Assembly: GCA_030447545.1 (NCBI GenBank) | Contig: JAUJOV010000012.1 | Span: forward strand, 1-64,000 | DNA from: Sphingomicrobium sp. | GTDB taxonomy: Bacteria > Pseudomonadota > Alphaproteobacteria > Sphingomonadales > Sphingomonadaceae | Reading direction: 5' to 3' | Length of the DNA stretch: 64,000 nt | Notes under the pieces: model-generated | The model's database searches: none | Told to the model about the DNA's origin: nothing | What the model saw: only the letters and a program-made list of their open reading frames with translations | Position numbers and translations under genes: made by a program | Part shown: piece after piece, positions 52,098 through 62,038 of the stretch | Position numbering within the stretch: the first letter of the stretch is position 1 | How the letters are laid out: the number at the start of each line of letters is the position of its first letter

Positions 52098-54181
52098 ATG
52101 AGCGAAGTGACCGACAAGCCGGCCGCCACCAGCCCGGTGTGCACCAAGAGGCACGGCGACGTGCTGATGATTTTGGCCAATAACCCGCCGGTGAATGCTC
52201 TGTCTGCGGCGGTTCGTCAGGGGCTGGTCGCGGCGATCGAGGAGGCGGAGGGGACAGCGAGGTCAAAGCGGTGGTGATTGCGAAGGCCCGACCTTCTTCG
52301 CGGGCGCGGACATCAAGGAGTTCGGCAAGCCGCCGATCGAGCCGCTGCTTCCGAAGGTGGTCGAGCGGATCGAGAATTGTTCGAAGCCGGTGGTGGCGGC
52401 GATCCACGGCACCGCGCTTGGCGGCGGGCTCGAGATTGCGCTTGGCTGCCACTATCGCGCGGCCGTACCCAGCGCGAAGCTAGGCACTCCCGAAGTCAGG
52501 CTGGGGCTGCTGCCAGGCGCGGGCGGGACGCAGCGGCTGCCGCGCGTTGCCGGCGTGAAACGGGCGCTCGAGATGTGCGCGACGGGCAACCCGCTCGATG
52601 CACGCCAGGGGTTCGACTGCGGGCTTGTCGACCGCCTCGTCGAGGGCGACCTGATCCCGCACGCGGTCGCTTTTGCCGAGGAGGTGCGCGACATCCGGCC
52701 GCTGCCGAGATCTTCGGAGCGCCAGGACAAGCTGACCGAGTGCGATCCTTCGGTGTTCGACGAATACCGCGCGGCCAATGCGAAGAAGTTTCGTGGCTTC
52801 GCCGCGCCGAGGCGATCATCGAGGCAGTGAAGGTGGCATGCGAGAAGCCGTTCGCTCAAGGGGTGGTCGAGGAGCGCAGGCTCTTCGTGGAGCTGATGAG
52901 CGGCCCGCAGGCGAAGGCGCAGCAATATTTCTTCTTCGCCGAGCGCAAGGCCGGGAAGATCGACGGACTGCCGGACGAGGTGGTGCCGCGGCCGATCCAG
53001 AAGGTCGGTGTGATCGGCGCGGGAACCATGGGCGGCGGGATCTCGATGAACTTCCTTTCGGCCGGCAGGCCCGTGACCATCGTCGAGATGAGCCAGGAGG
53101 CGCTCGACCGGGGCACCGGAACCATTCGGAAAAATTACGAAGCGAGCGCCGCCAAGGGCAAGCTCACCAGCGAGCAGGTGTCGAACGCGACCGGGCTTCT
53201 GACGCCGACCCTCGACTTCGACGCGCTTGGCGACTGCGACCTCGTGATCGAGGCGGTGTACGAGAACATGGATGTGAAGAAGCAGGTGTTCGGGCGGCTG
53301 GATTCGATTGCGAAGCCGGCGCGATCCTCGCGACCACACCTCGTCTTATCTCGACGTTGACGAAATCGCCGCGAGCACTTCGCGTCCGCAGGACGTGGTC
53401 GGGCTTCACTTCTTCTCCCCGGCCAATGTGATGAAGCTGCTCGAGGTCGTGCGCGGGGCGAAGACTGCGCCGGACGTGCTGGTCACGGCAATGACGCTGG
53501 CCAAGCGCATCAGGAAGGTCGCGGTGGTCGCCGGCGTGTGCCCGGCTTCATCGGCAACGCATATTGATGCCGCGCCAGCGCGAGGCGACCAGGCTCGTGC
53601 TCGAAGGCGCGCCTGAGCAGGTGGACCGCGTTCACATCGACTTCGGAATGCCGATGGGGCCCTTCCAGATGGCCGACCTCGCCGGCGTCGACATCGGCTG
53701 GCACCGCGACCCGCCGCGCCGAGACCCTGCGCGACGCCCTGTGCGCGATCGAGCGCTGGGGGCAGAAGAAGCTGCGCGGGCTTCTACGATTATGACGAGA
53801 AGAGGCGGCCGATCCCCTCGCCGGTGGTCCAGCAGATCATCGAGGAATTCGCGGCCAGGCAGGGCGTCGAGTGCGCGAGGTCTCCGACCAGGTGATCGTC
53901 GAGCGCACGCTCTACCCAATGGTCAACGAAGGCGGCGAAGATCCTCGAGGAGGGCATGGCGCAGCGCGCGTCCGACATCGATGTGGTGTGGGTCTATGGC
54001 TATGGCTGGCCGGTCTACCGCGGCGGACCGATGTACTGGGGCGACAGCATCGGCCTCGACGTGGTGGTCGAGGGCCTCAGGCGGCACGAGGAGCGGATGA
54101 AACCCGAGTTCAGCTTCTCGCAGCTGCTGCTCGACAAAGCGGCGCGGGCGCGCCGAGCGCGGCGAGCGGTTTACCGCGTAG
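52098..54181 (+). CDS. Multifunctional fatty-acid oxidation enzyme (FadJ-type), heavily frameshifted as read
   Basis: Hydratase half: [16 protein letters not shown], then (after a shift ~52265) [13 protein letters not shown] and [17 protein letters not shown]. Dehydrogenase half (after a shift ~52810): [20 protein letters not shown] (NAD-binding), [32 protein letters not shown], then [18 protein letters not shown]. Further shifts lie near 53325, 53545, 53715, 53775, 53865, 53930 and 54145; the repaired frame ends at TAG 54179. It converts enoyl-CoA to 3-ketoacyl-CoA in beta-oxidation. The density of indels points to poor consensus here. Confidence 0.88.
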
Positions 54182-55389
54182 ACGCACCCCTCCCCTTGGG
54201 GCGCGCTCCTCCGGCAGCAGGTTGAGCATCGCGAGGGCGACCGCCGCCGCCCCGGCCCCCGCGACGAACGCCGCCTCGGCGCCCTGGCGGTCCCACAGCA
54301 GGCCGGCCGCGAGGCGGCGAGAAGCGTTCCCATGCCGCTGACGAAATGGAACGCGCCGAAGCTGGTCGCGGTGAGGTGCGGCGGCGCGTCGTCGGCGATC
54401 ATGCGCGCGAACACGCCTTGCGTAAGCGCCATGTGCGCGCCCACAGCAGCACTCCGAGCGTGAGCCCGACAAGGCCGATGTCGCGCGACAATATGATGTC
54501 GGCGGCGATCAGCACCGCCATCCCCGCCATCAGGATGGTCCGGGGGCTCACCCGGTCACTGAATGTCCTGCGGGGATAGGCAAGCGCAAGGAAGCCGAGG
54601 TTGAATACCACCAGCACGATCGGCGCGAGCGTTGGGAAACGCCCATGTCCAGCGCGCGAAGAACCAGGAAACCCTCGGAGAAGCGCGCGAGCATGAACAG
54701 GAAGGTGACCGCGAGGAGCCGCCGGGTCGGCAGTCGAGCTGGCGAAATCCAGCGAAAAAGGGCTGAAGCGTCGTTGCTTGGGCGGTGCTGCATTGGCTCC
54801 TTCAAGGCGCCCCATGCGAGCAGGAAGGGGGGGGGGGGGGGGGGGGGGCCCGCCGGGATTGCCGCGATCCAGAAGACCGCGCGAATGTCGTGGGCCAGGG
54901 CGATCATCAGGCCAACGGCGGCTAGCGGGGCGAGCAGCGCACCGACCGTGTCGAGCGCCTGTCTCGGCCCGAACGCGCGGCCGCGGATCCCGGGCGGGGT
55001 CTCGTCGGCGATGATCGCGTCCCGCGTGGCCCCGCGAATGCCGCACCGAGCCGGTCGGCAAAGCGCGCGCCCATCAGTGCTCGCCGCGCCTTCGGCAATC
55101 GGGAACAGGGGCTTCGATAAGCCGCCAGGCCGTAGCCCAGGCAGCACCCACGGCTTGCGCCTGCGGCTTCGGTCCGACAGCCGGCCGGACGCCAGCTTGG
55201 CGAAGCTGGCGGTCGCTTCGGCCACGCCGTCGATCGCTCCCAGCGCAAGCGCCGGAGGCCGACACGGTGACGAACACCGGCAAGCGCGTGGTAGATCTCC
55301 GAACTCAAGTCCATCAGCAGACTGACGAACCCCAGGATCCAGACGTTGCGGGAGGCGCGGGCGCGGCTTCGTGTCGAAACGATTCGCAC
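54171..55389 (-). CDS. MFS transporter, heavily frameshifted as read
   Basis: Segments in several frames form one transporter: [20 protein letters not shown] (helix 1), [20 protein letters not shown] then [17 protein letters not shown] (MFS loop 2-3 motif), [20 protein letters not shown] and [20 protein letters not shown], with later helices down to ~54171. A run of 22 Gs at 54827-54848 replaces part of one helix. I propose GTG 55389 as start. Divergent from a MarR gene with palindromes between; probably a drug or metabolite exporter. Confidence 0.75.
54827..54848. repeat. 22-base poly-G run
   Basis: An uninterrupted run of 22 Gs on the plus strand inside the MFS gene, where flanking code predicts a hydrophobic helix (FWIAAIPA before, [10 protein letters not shown] after). 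A Pro-only insert in a membrane helix is not credible, so this is probably an artefact of sequencing or assembly. Confidence 0.85.
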
Positions 55390-55427
55390 TGGATTGCCGC
55401 GCCGCGGCGCGGCTCGCAACTGATGCT

Positions 55428-55458
55428 GCAACAACGTTGCGCGGCGGCAAATGTTTGC
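55428..55458. promoter_or_regulatory. Tandem palindromes between divergent MFS and MarR genes
   Basis: Two perfect inverted repeats with the same ends: GCAAC-AAC-GTTGC (55428-55440) and GCAAA-TG-TTTGC (55447-55458), 6 bases apart. Placement between a divergent transporter and a MarR regulator is where MarR operators normally lie. Confidence 0.6.
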
Positions 55459-55470
55459 TAAGCTGCAACC

Positions 55471-55881
55471 ATGATCTGGGGCTCGTCACCCGCAGCGGTT
55501 GGTTCGCGCTTTTCCGGCGCTTGCGCAGCGCTATGTCGCCGATGGCCCGGCCGAGCGGATCGAACGCGCGCGCCGCGCGATCCTCGCGGCCGTCGCGGCC
55601 CACGAGCCGGCGACGCTGGGCCAGGTCGCTGCGGCAGTCGGCCGCGGCGCGCCGCGGTCAGCCGCTCGGTCGACAGCCTGGTGCGCGCGGGGTTGATCGA
55701 GCGGACAGCCGATCCGGCCAACCGTCGGCGGCTCGCCATGCGGCTGACCGACGCCGGCCGCGACGCGCTCGCTCGCCCGTCCAAGTCCGGCGGCGCGCTG
55801 CAGCGAAGCTCGAGCGCGCTCGCCCCGAGCAGGCTTCGCGCAGTCGAGCGGGCGGTCGAGATCCTCGAGCGCCGCGCCTAG
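55471..55881 (+). CDS. MarR-family transcriptional regulator, frameshifted as read
   Basis: The first part is best in one frame ([40 protein letters not shown]). From ~55655 the next frame gives the recognition helix and wing: [40 protein letters not shown]. This is the MarR winged-helix pattern with the wing RRxxxxLT. The start is not certain. It should repress the divergent transporter and itself. Confidence 0.7.
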   Translation: MIWGSSPAAVGSRFSGACAALCRRWPGRADRTRAPRDPRGRRGPRAGDAGPGRCGSRPRRAAVSRSVDSLVRAGLIERTADPANRRRLAMRLTDAGRDALARPSKSGGALQRSSSALAPSRLRAVERAVEILERRA

Positions 55882-55913
55882 CGCCGATTGCGCAGCTCGG
55901 CGCGCGCGCCTAC

Positions 55914-57759
55914 ATGCGCGGCTCACTTTTCACCGGAAAATCGCAGAACCTTCGTAACGTCGCGATCATCGCGCACGTCGACCATGGCAAGACGACCCTG
56001 GTCGACCAGCTGTTCCGCCAGTCGGGCACGTTCCGCGACAACCAGCGGGTCGAGGAGCGGGCGATGGATTCCAACGACCTCGAGAAGGAGCGCGGGCATC
56101 ACGATCCTCGCCAAGTGCACCTCGGTCGATTGGCAGGGCACGCACATCAACATCGTCGACACGCCGGGACACGCCGACTTCGGCGCCGAGGTCGAGCGCA
56201 TCCTGTCGATGGTGGATGGCGTGATCCTGCTGGTCGACGCGGCCGAGGGGCCGATGCCGCAGACCAAGTTCGTCACCGGCAAGGCGCTTGCGCTGGGCCT
56301 GAAGCCCATCGTCGTCGTCAACAAGATCGACCGCCCCGATGCGCGGCCGGCCGAAGTGCTCGACGAGGTGTTCCAGCTGTTCCTCAACCTCGACGCCAGC
56401 GACGAGCAGCTCGATTTCCCGACGCTCTACGCGAGCGGCCGTGCGGGCTATGCGGGGGTAAGCGACGATGTGCGCGGCGGCGATCTGACTCCATTGTTCG
56501 AAACGATCGTCAGCCATGTCCCGCGGCCGCGAGTCGACGCCGGCCCGTTTCGCATGCTCGCCACCTTGCTCGACCGCGATCCCTTCCTCGGCCGAATCCT
56601 CACGGGGCGCATCGAGAGCGGCCAGCTGACCATGAACATGCCGATCAAGGCGCTCGACGTGGACGGCAATGTCGTCGAGGAAGGCCGCGCGACGAAGATC
56701 TTCGCCTTCCGCGGTCTCGAGCGAGTGCCGGTGGAAAGCGCGGAAGCGGGCGAGATCGTCGGCATCGCCGGCCTCATCAAGGCTACCGTCTCCAACACTT
56801 TCGCAGACCCGGCGGTCAGCGCGCCGCTGAAGGCGCGGCCGATCGACCCACCGACGCTGGCGATGAGCTTCTCGGTCAACGACAGCCCCTACGCCGGGCG
56901 CGACGGCGACAAGGTGCAGAGCCGGGTAATCCGCGAGCGGCTCGAGCGCGAGGCCGAGGGCAATGTCGCGATCCGCGTGACCACTGCTTCCGACAACGAC
57001 AGCTTCGAGGTCGCCGGCCGCGGCGAGCTCCAGCTCGGAGTGCTGATCGAGACCCTGCGCCGCGAAGGCTTCGAACTGTCGATCAGCCGCCCGCGCGTGC
57101 TGTTCCGCGACGGGCCCAATGGCCGCGAGGAGCCGTACGAGACGGTGGTGGTCGACGTGGACGACGAATTCTCCGGCACGGTCATCGACAAGATGGCGCT
57201 GCGCAAGGGCGAGATGACCGACATGCGCCCGTCGGGCGGCGGCAAGACGCGGCTGACCTTCTCGGCGCCCTCGCGCGGCCTGATCGGCTATCACGGCGAG
57301 TTCCTGTCCGACACGCGCGGCACAGGCATCATGAACCGGCTGTTCGAGCGCTACGGGCCCTTCAAGGGTCCGATCCAGGGGCGGCAGAACGGGGTGCTGA
57401 TCTCGATGGAGCACGGCAAGGCGGTGGCCTATGCGCTCAATGCGCTCGAGGAGCGCGGAGTGCTGTTCATCGCGCCCGGCGACGATCTTTATGAGGGGAT
57501 GGTGATCGGCGAGAACGCCAAGCCGCAGGACCTTGAGGTCAATCCGCTCAAGTCCAAGCAGCTGACCAACTTCCGGGCGAGCGGCAAGGACGAGGGCATC
57601 CGCCTGACTCCGCCCAAGCGCATGACGCTCGAGCAGGCGATCGCCTATATCCAGGAAGACGAGCTGGTCGAGGTTACGCCCAAGGTGGTGCGCATCCGCA
57701 AGCGCTTCCTCGACCCGCACGAGAGGAAGCGGCAGTCGAGGAGGGCGGAGGCGGCGTAA
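55914..57759 (+). CDS. typA: Ribosome-associated GTPase TypA/BipA, one extra base as read
   Basis: A translational GTPase that assists ribosome assembly and stress growth. [20 protein letters not shown] (G1) then EKERG; one extra G near 56095 shifts the frame before [12 protein letters not shown]. The rest reads [16 protein letters not shown] (G3), [12 protein letters not shown] (G4) and the EF-G-like and BipA C-terminal domains ([20 protein letters not shown]) to 57759. About 614 residues when repaired, as expected. Confidence 0.95.
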
Positions 57760-57937
57760 GTTTCGCTTCCTGCTACCGGCTAGCGTCGGCTTTTGACCAA
57801 AGCACGTTAGTTAGGCCGCTACGCTGTTGGCCTTCCGGTAACCCCGCAACCAGCTGCAGGGCGGATGCGTTTTGCGCTGACAATGATCAGGCATGCGTCA
57901 CTTGATCTAAGTCAATCCCGTCGCGCGAGCGCCGCGG

Positions 57938-59077
57938 ATGAGTGACGCCGCGATAGCTGCATTCCTGGAACTCATTCATGTCCGGGTGGATGCATTCGCG
58001 ATTTGCGAAATAGGCAAGGAATACAGGCTTCGTCCCGAGCCGCTGGACGAGGTGCTGGTTCACTTTGTCCTGAAAGGCGAAGGGTTCCTGGAGTGCGGGC
58101 CGAGCGAATATCAGCTTACCCCCGGCACGGTGGCGGTGTTGCCGAAGAAGTTGCGAACCAGCCTGCGTGGTGTCGGGCCGATTACCCAGGTGTGCGAGGG
58201 GCAGACCGCTTGCCCGATGGAAGACGGGCTTGTTGGCTTTCGAGCATTCAGCGACGAGGCTGACCTGGTCCTTGGCTGCGCCATTCTTCATGCCACTGTC
58301 GCGTCCGATCAGCAGCTGTTTGGCCAGCTCAAGGAGCCGATTGTTGAGCAATCGGAACGGGGATTGCTGCTCCCGCTGTTCGAAGCAATGTTGCGCGAGC
58401 TCGAGGAGCCGCGCTTGGGAACTCGAGCTTTTGTCAGCGCTCTCATGAAGCAGATTCTGCTGGTGGTTCTGCGAGCGCAGGCATCCGACGAAGCATCCTT
58501 GTTGAGGCCCATGATGAACCCTCGGCTGGCTGGAGTCGCCGCGGCCATATTAAGCCGACCGCAGGACCGCCACACCGTGACCAGTCTCGCCGAAAGCGCA
58601 GGCATGAGCCGGGCCTGTTTCTGTCGGCATTTCTCAGAAGCCTATGGCACCAGCCCCAATGATTTCGTGCAGACAGTGCGCATGTCGTCGGTGGCCAAAC
58701 TGCTCAAGTGCTCGAACCTGCCGGTCAAGTCAGTCGCTGCCTCGGTGGGTTATGCGAGCCGCAGTCACTTTTCGCGCGCATTCCATGGCAGATATGGCGT
58801 CGGTCCAACCGCCTTTCGCCAGACACACGGCTCAGAGGCGACTGATTGGACGCAACGGAGCGCCAGCGGAAGCTCACTACCGACAAGTGTCCGCTTTCCA
58901 CCCAAACCAGACACCAGCGGCTCATGTCGGCTTTCCCACCCAAAGCGGACCTTAGGCAAGGTCTACTTCCCCGTCATCTCCTCCGCCTTCTCGAGGATGT
59001 TGATCTCGCGGATCAGTGCGTCGACGCTGCGGGTGAGCTCGGGCAGGAAGGTGATCTGGTGGCGCGCTCCGCGATAG
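57938..59077 (+). CDS. AraC-family regulator
   Basis: 379 residues as read; residues 1-300 are the real protein. An N-terminal cupin-like domain (ICEIGKEYRLRPEPLDEVLV) is followed by a C-terminal AraC domain with ESAGMSRACFCRHFSEAYGT and VGYASRSHFSRAFHGRYGVG. The last ~75 residues are translated from a TGTCCGC repeat and from the antisense of the next gene, so the true stop was probably lost by an indel near 58850. The island AraC gene has a similar DNA-binding end. Confidence 0.82.
   Translation: MSDAAIAAFLELIHVRVDAFAICEIGKEYRLRPEPLDEVLVHFVLKGEGFLECGPSEYQLTPGTVAVLPKKLRTSLRGVGPITQVCEGQTACPMEDGLVGFRAFSDEADLVLGCAILHATVASDQQLFGQLKEPIVEQSERGLLLPLFEAMLRELEEPRLGTRAFVSALMKQILLVVLRAQASDEASLLRPMMNPRLAGVAAAILSRPQDRHTVTSLAESAGMSRACFCRHFSEAYGTSPNDFVQTVRMSSVAKLLKCSNLPVKSVAASVGYASRSHFSRAFHGRYGVGPTAFRQTHGSEATDWTQRSASGSSLPTSVRFPPKPDTSGSCRLSHPKRTLGKVYFPVISSAFSRMLISRISASTLRVSSGRKVIWWRAPR
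58888..58952. repeat. Dispersed near-palindrome, copies 6 and 7 (outside island)
   Basis: Two adjacent copies: TGTCCGCTTT-CCACCC-AAACCAGACA (58888-58913) and ATGTCGGCTTT-CCCACCC-AAAGCGGACC (58924-58952). They show the repeat is chromosomal and not confined to the island. Confidence 0.65.
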
Positions 59078-59229
59078 GACTCGGCCATGAGGATCGCGTC
59101 GACGAGGATGGGCACCACCAGGCCCTCCGGATCGTCGAGCTCGGCAAGGCGGCGGAGCTTGGTCATGGCCTTGAGTCGCGCCGCCAGCGGATCCGACAGC
59201 GCCTCCGAACGGGCGATGGACCAGGACAT
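58963..59229 (-). CDS. Hypothetical 88-residue protein
   Basis: MSWSIARSEALSDPLAARLK then LDDPEGLVVPILVDAILMAE and LTRSVDALIREINILEKAEE. Likely all-helical and acidic-basic mixed; GGAGG upstream of ATG. No known family. It is convergent with, and overlapped by, the read-through end of the AraC gene. Confidence 0.6.
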   Translation of the reverse strand: MSWSIARSEALSDPLAARLKAMTKLRRLAELDDPEGLVVPILVDAILMAESYRGARHQITFLPELTRSVDALIREINILEKAEEMTGK

Positions 59230-59347
59230 GAAACCTCCCTCGAAAGAGGCTCAGGATAGCCGGTGCGTCACGGGCCGATAGTTCGGGTTGGCGCAGCAGC
59301 GGAGCGGTTCGGCGTTACCGCGCGGCCGCGACGACCCTGCGTCCCGC

Positions 59348-60302
59348 TTACTGCCCTTCGCCGGCCGGGCGGCGGCCGGACGGAAGCGGGCGGAAGTCGA
59401 ACATCTCGGCGCGGTGATAATGGCCGCTGACGTCGAGAGTCATCCGCTCGGCCGTGCTTCGCCTGAGGTCGAGGTCGGCAATGACGATCGCCGGCTCGTC
59501 GTACACGGGTCCCGCGACATAGGCGCCGTCGGGGCCGATGATCGCGCTCCCGCCGCGCAGCACCCACTGGTCGGGGTGGGTGACCCGCTCGGGGTGCGGC
59601 TCGAGCTCGGGCGGCAGGGCGCTCGCCCGCATCAGCGCGCCGGAGGCGAGCACCCAGCAGCGGCCCTCGAACGCATATTGCCGGCTCGCGACCTGATGCA
59701 TTTCATGCACCGTCGGCCAGACCGCGACGTGCACGTCCTCGCCCGATTCATGGAGCGCCTGGCGAGCCAGCGGCATCCAATGCTCCCAGCAGACCAGCGC
59801 GCTGACGCGCCCGGCCGGAGTGTCGACGGAGCGAAGCCCCTCGACGTCGCCGGTGCCCCACACCAGCCGCTCCGTATAGGTCGGCATCAGCTTTCGGTGG
59901 TGGTTGAGCAGCCGCCCGTCGGGGCCGATCGTCAGAAGCGTGTTGTAGAGAGTGCCGGTGCCCGGGCCGCGGGCGACCCGCTCGCTTGCGCCGAGCACCA
60001 GCGTCGCGTCGCACGCGCGCGCGGTCTCCGACAGGCGGTCGAGCTCGGGGCTCGGGACCGCGAGGCTGTTCTCGGCGATGCGTGCGAACACCTCCTTGAC
60101 CGGGCCGTGGTTCCACAGGCCGGCGTCGCGGCAATTGTCGAGCCAGGCGGGATAGCGGAATCCAGGTCTCCGGAAACACGATCAGCTTCGCGCCTTGCGC
60201 GGCTGCCTCGCGCGCCTTGGCGTCGGTCAGGGCGAGGCCTTCCTCGAGGCTGGCTGCCACTTCCGCCTGAACGATCGCGGCTCGAATGGTCTTTTCGCTC
60301 AT
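59348..60302 (-). CDS. Nitrilase-family carbon-nitrogen hydrolase, one frameshift as read
   Basis: MSEKTIRAAIVQAEVAASLE and KLIVFPETWIP (catalytic Glu) at the start. After one extra base near 60160 the frame continues YPAWLDNCRDAGLW, HHRKLMPTYTERLVWGTGD (catalytic Lys) and VSALVCWEHWMPLARQAL (catalytic Cys). The RxxMPTxxE and CWEH sequences fit true nitrilases/cyanide hydratase-like enzymes acting on organic nitriles. About 317 residues repaired. Confidence 0.85.
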
Positions 60303-60364
60303 GCCTCAGCCCCTAGCCGGACAGTCGCTCGCGAAAGAAGCCGATTACGCGGTCGACGGCGCGG

Positions 60365-60761
60365 CTAGCGCGCCATTTCGATGAGCTTGCGCCACTCATC
60401 GTCGCGCACGGGCGCGACCGAGAGGCGCGACTGGCGGATCAGCTCCATTTTCACGAGCGCCGGGCTCGGCCTTGATCTGCTTGAGGGTCACGGGCGCGAG
60501 CGGGCGGACCGGCTCGACCTCGACCGTCACCCAATCGGGGTCCTTTGGATCGGGCTGCGCCTCGCGCGTGATGCGCATGATGCCGACCACCGCCTTGTCG
60601 ACCACGCTGTGGTAGAAGAAGGCCTGGTCGCCTTTCTTCATTGTCTTGAGGTTCAGCCGGGCGGCGTTGTTGCGCACGCCATCCCATTCGGTGCGGCGAT
60701 CGCGCACCAGATCGTCCCAGCTGTAGCTGCCGGGTTCCGATTTCATCAACCAGGAAGCCAT
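60365..60761 (-). CDS. EVE-domain protein, frameshifted near C-terminus as read
   Basis: MASWLMKSEPGSYSWDDLVR and GVRNNAARLNLKTMKKGDQA then FFYHSVVDKAVVGIMRITRE: the PUA-like EVE fold, which binds modified bases in DNA or RNA. A one-base insertion near 60457 shifts the end; the repaired tail is LVKMELIRQSRLSVAPVRDD with EWRKLIEMAR to TAG 60365. Monocistronic. EVE proteins are linked to modified-DNA sensing and tRNA modification. Confidence 0.88.
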
Positions 60762-61083
60762 TGATTCGGTGGATTATCGACCCCGGAGGCGGCGCGGAAG
60801 CCTTTTTGACCGCCGCCGCGGCGCGGTGAACGGAGCCCGCTGGCGGATAAATGGAACCAATTTCAAACAGTTCCGCACGTTATCTCATAGGGGGCTCGAC
60901 TCGTCGCTGCGTGGGTTGGGTTTTCGAGTGATCTGACTATCTAGCCCTCAGCGAAGAGAGCGAGTGAGCAAGCGCCCGGGGGGCGCAGCGCTCCAGGGCA
61001 AGACGGACGACCCACCCCGTTAACGCGACGCGAGGCGCCTCAAAGCGCCCGGGGGGTCGTCCGCAAGGGCAAAAGAGGCACCA
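60762..61083. other. Intergenic region with long-range hairpin upstream of sleB-like gene
   Basis: No gene seen in these 322 bases. The half nearest the downstream gene carries AAGCGCCCGGGGGG twice (near 60970 and 61043) and a 9-bp stem GGACGACCC / GGGTCGTCC (61005-61013 with 61054-61062) enclosing about 40 bases. These probably belong to a structured 5' leader. No promoter was identified with confidence. Confidence 0.5.
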
Positions 61084-61842
61084 TTGAAGCGACTGTTTGG
61101 TCGCCGCGGTATTTCCGCGGCTGCGGGAATCTTCATGCTTATCGGTTCGAACCCGGCCACCGCGGCCCCGGTTGGCGCCGCTGCTCCGGCGACCACCGCC
61201 GTGACGCAGGCTTCCACCACCACCACGACCACGGCTCCGGCCCAGGCGGCCTCGACCGCCGCTCCCGAGGCGAAGGTCGCCTATCTGGCGGACGGCTCGA
61301 AGGTCGAGGTCGCGGCTCCCAAGGTCGTTTATCTCCCGGACGGAACCGCCATTCGGGTCGCCCCGGCCACTCCCGCCTCGACCATTGCCCAGGCTCCGCT
61401 GATGATGAGCCGCAACCTTCCGCTCAACACCCTGGTCGCAACCTATGTCGCCGGCGCTCCGCTCGACGAGCAGACCCAGTGCCTGGCAATCACCGTCTAT
61501 CACGAAGCGCGCGGCGAGACCCTCGAAGGTCAGCTCGCGGTCGCCAACGTGGTCATCAACCGCGCCAAGTCGGGCCGTTACCCGCCCAGCTGGTGCGAGG
61601 TCATGAAGCAGCCCTGGCAGTTCTCGTTCGTCAATCCAAAGACCGGCCTCTTTCCCGGCATCGACACCGCGTCGGCTTCGTGGAGCAAGGCGCAGGCGAT
61701 CGCCCGCATCGCTGCCCAGAACGTTGCCGCGGAAGTCGACCAGGACGTGCTGTGGTACCATGCCGACTATGTCGCGCCGTCGTGGGGCCGCCGCCTGACC
61801 CGGGTCGAGAAGATCGGAACCCACATTTTCTATCGCGCCTGA
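61084..61842 (+). CDS. SleB-type cell wall hydrolase
   Basis: 252 residues, start TTG with AGAGG 7 bases before. A signal peptide (ISAAAGIFMLIGSNPATAA), a Thr/Ala/Pro-rich spacer (residues 30-85), and the Hydrolase_2 (SleB) domain from ~135: CLAITVYHEARGETLEGQLA with the catalytic Glu, NVVINRAKSGRYPPSWCEVM, and QFSFVNPK. It likely cleaves peptidoglycan as a lytic transglycosylase in the periplasm; in non-sporeformers it is a general cell-wall remodelling enzyme. Confidence 0.88.
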   Translation: MKRLFGRRGISAAAGIFMLIGSNPATAAPVGAAAPATTAVTQASTTTTTTAPAQAASTAAPEAKVAYLADGSKVEVAAPKVVYLPDGTAIRVAPATPASTIAQAPLMMSRNLPLNTLVATYVAGAPLDEQTQCLAITVYHEARGETLEGQLAVANVVINRAKSGRYPPSWCEVMKQPWQFSFVNPKTGLFPGIDTASASWSKAQAIARIAAQNVAAEVDQDVLWYHADYVAPSWGRRLTRVEKIGTHIFYRA

Positions 61843-61870
61843 TCAAGCTTGGGGGCTGACAGGAGGGAAG

Positions 61871-61907
61871 GGCCGGGTCGCTTGAGAGCGGCCCGGCCTT
61901 TCTTTTT
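61871..61907 (+). terminator. Rho-independent terminator after sleB-like gene
   Basis: GGCCGGGTCGC, loop TTGAGA, GCGGCCCGGCC (one G-T pair) followed by TTTCTTTTT. It ends transcription 29 bases after the stop. Confidence 0.87.
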
Positions 61908-62038
61908 GCGTTGGACCTCGGCTGGGCGCCGGCGAGACTCGGTTCGTCGTAAACCGCGTTCACCAGGGTCTTCGCAGCAGCCGGGTTTCAGGCGAGCATC
62001 TTTCTCGAAAATTTCTCCGGGGGAATGGGGAGAACCGG

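Noticed and set aside
40761-59077. The two AraC genes taken as a recent duplication
   Set aside because: Similarity is limited to the usual conserved helix-turn-helix positions; N-terminal halves differ strongly.
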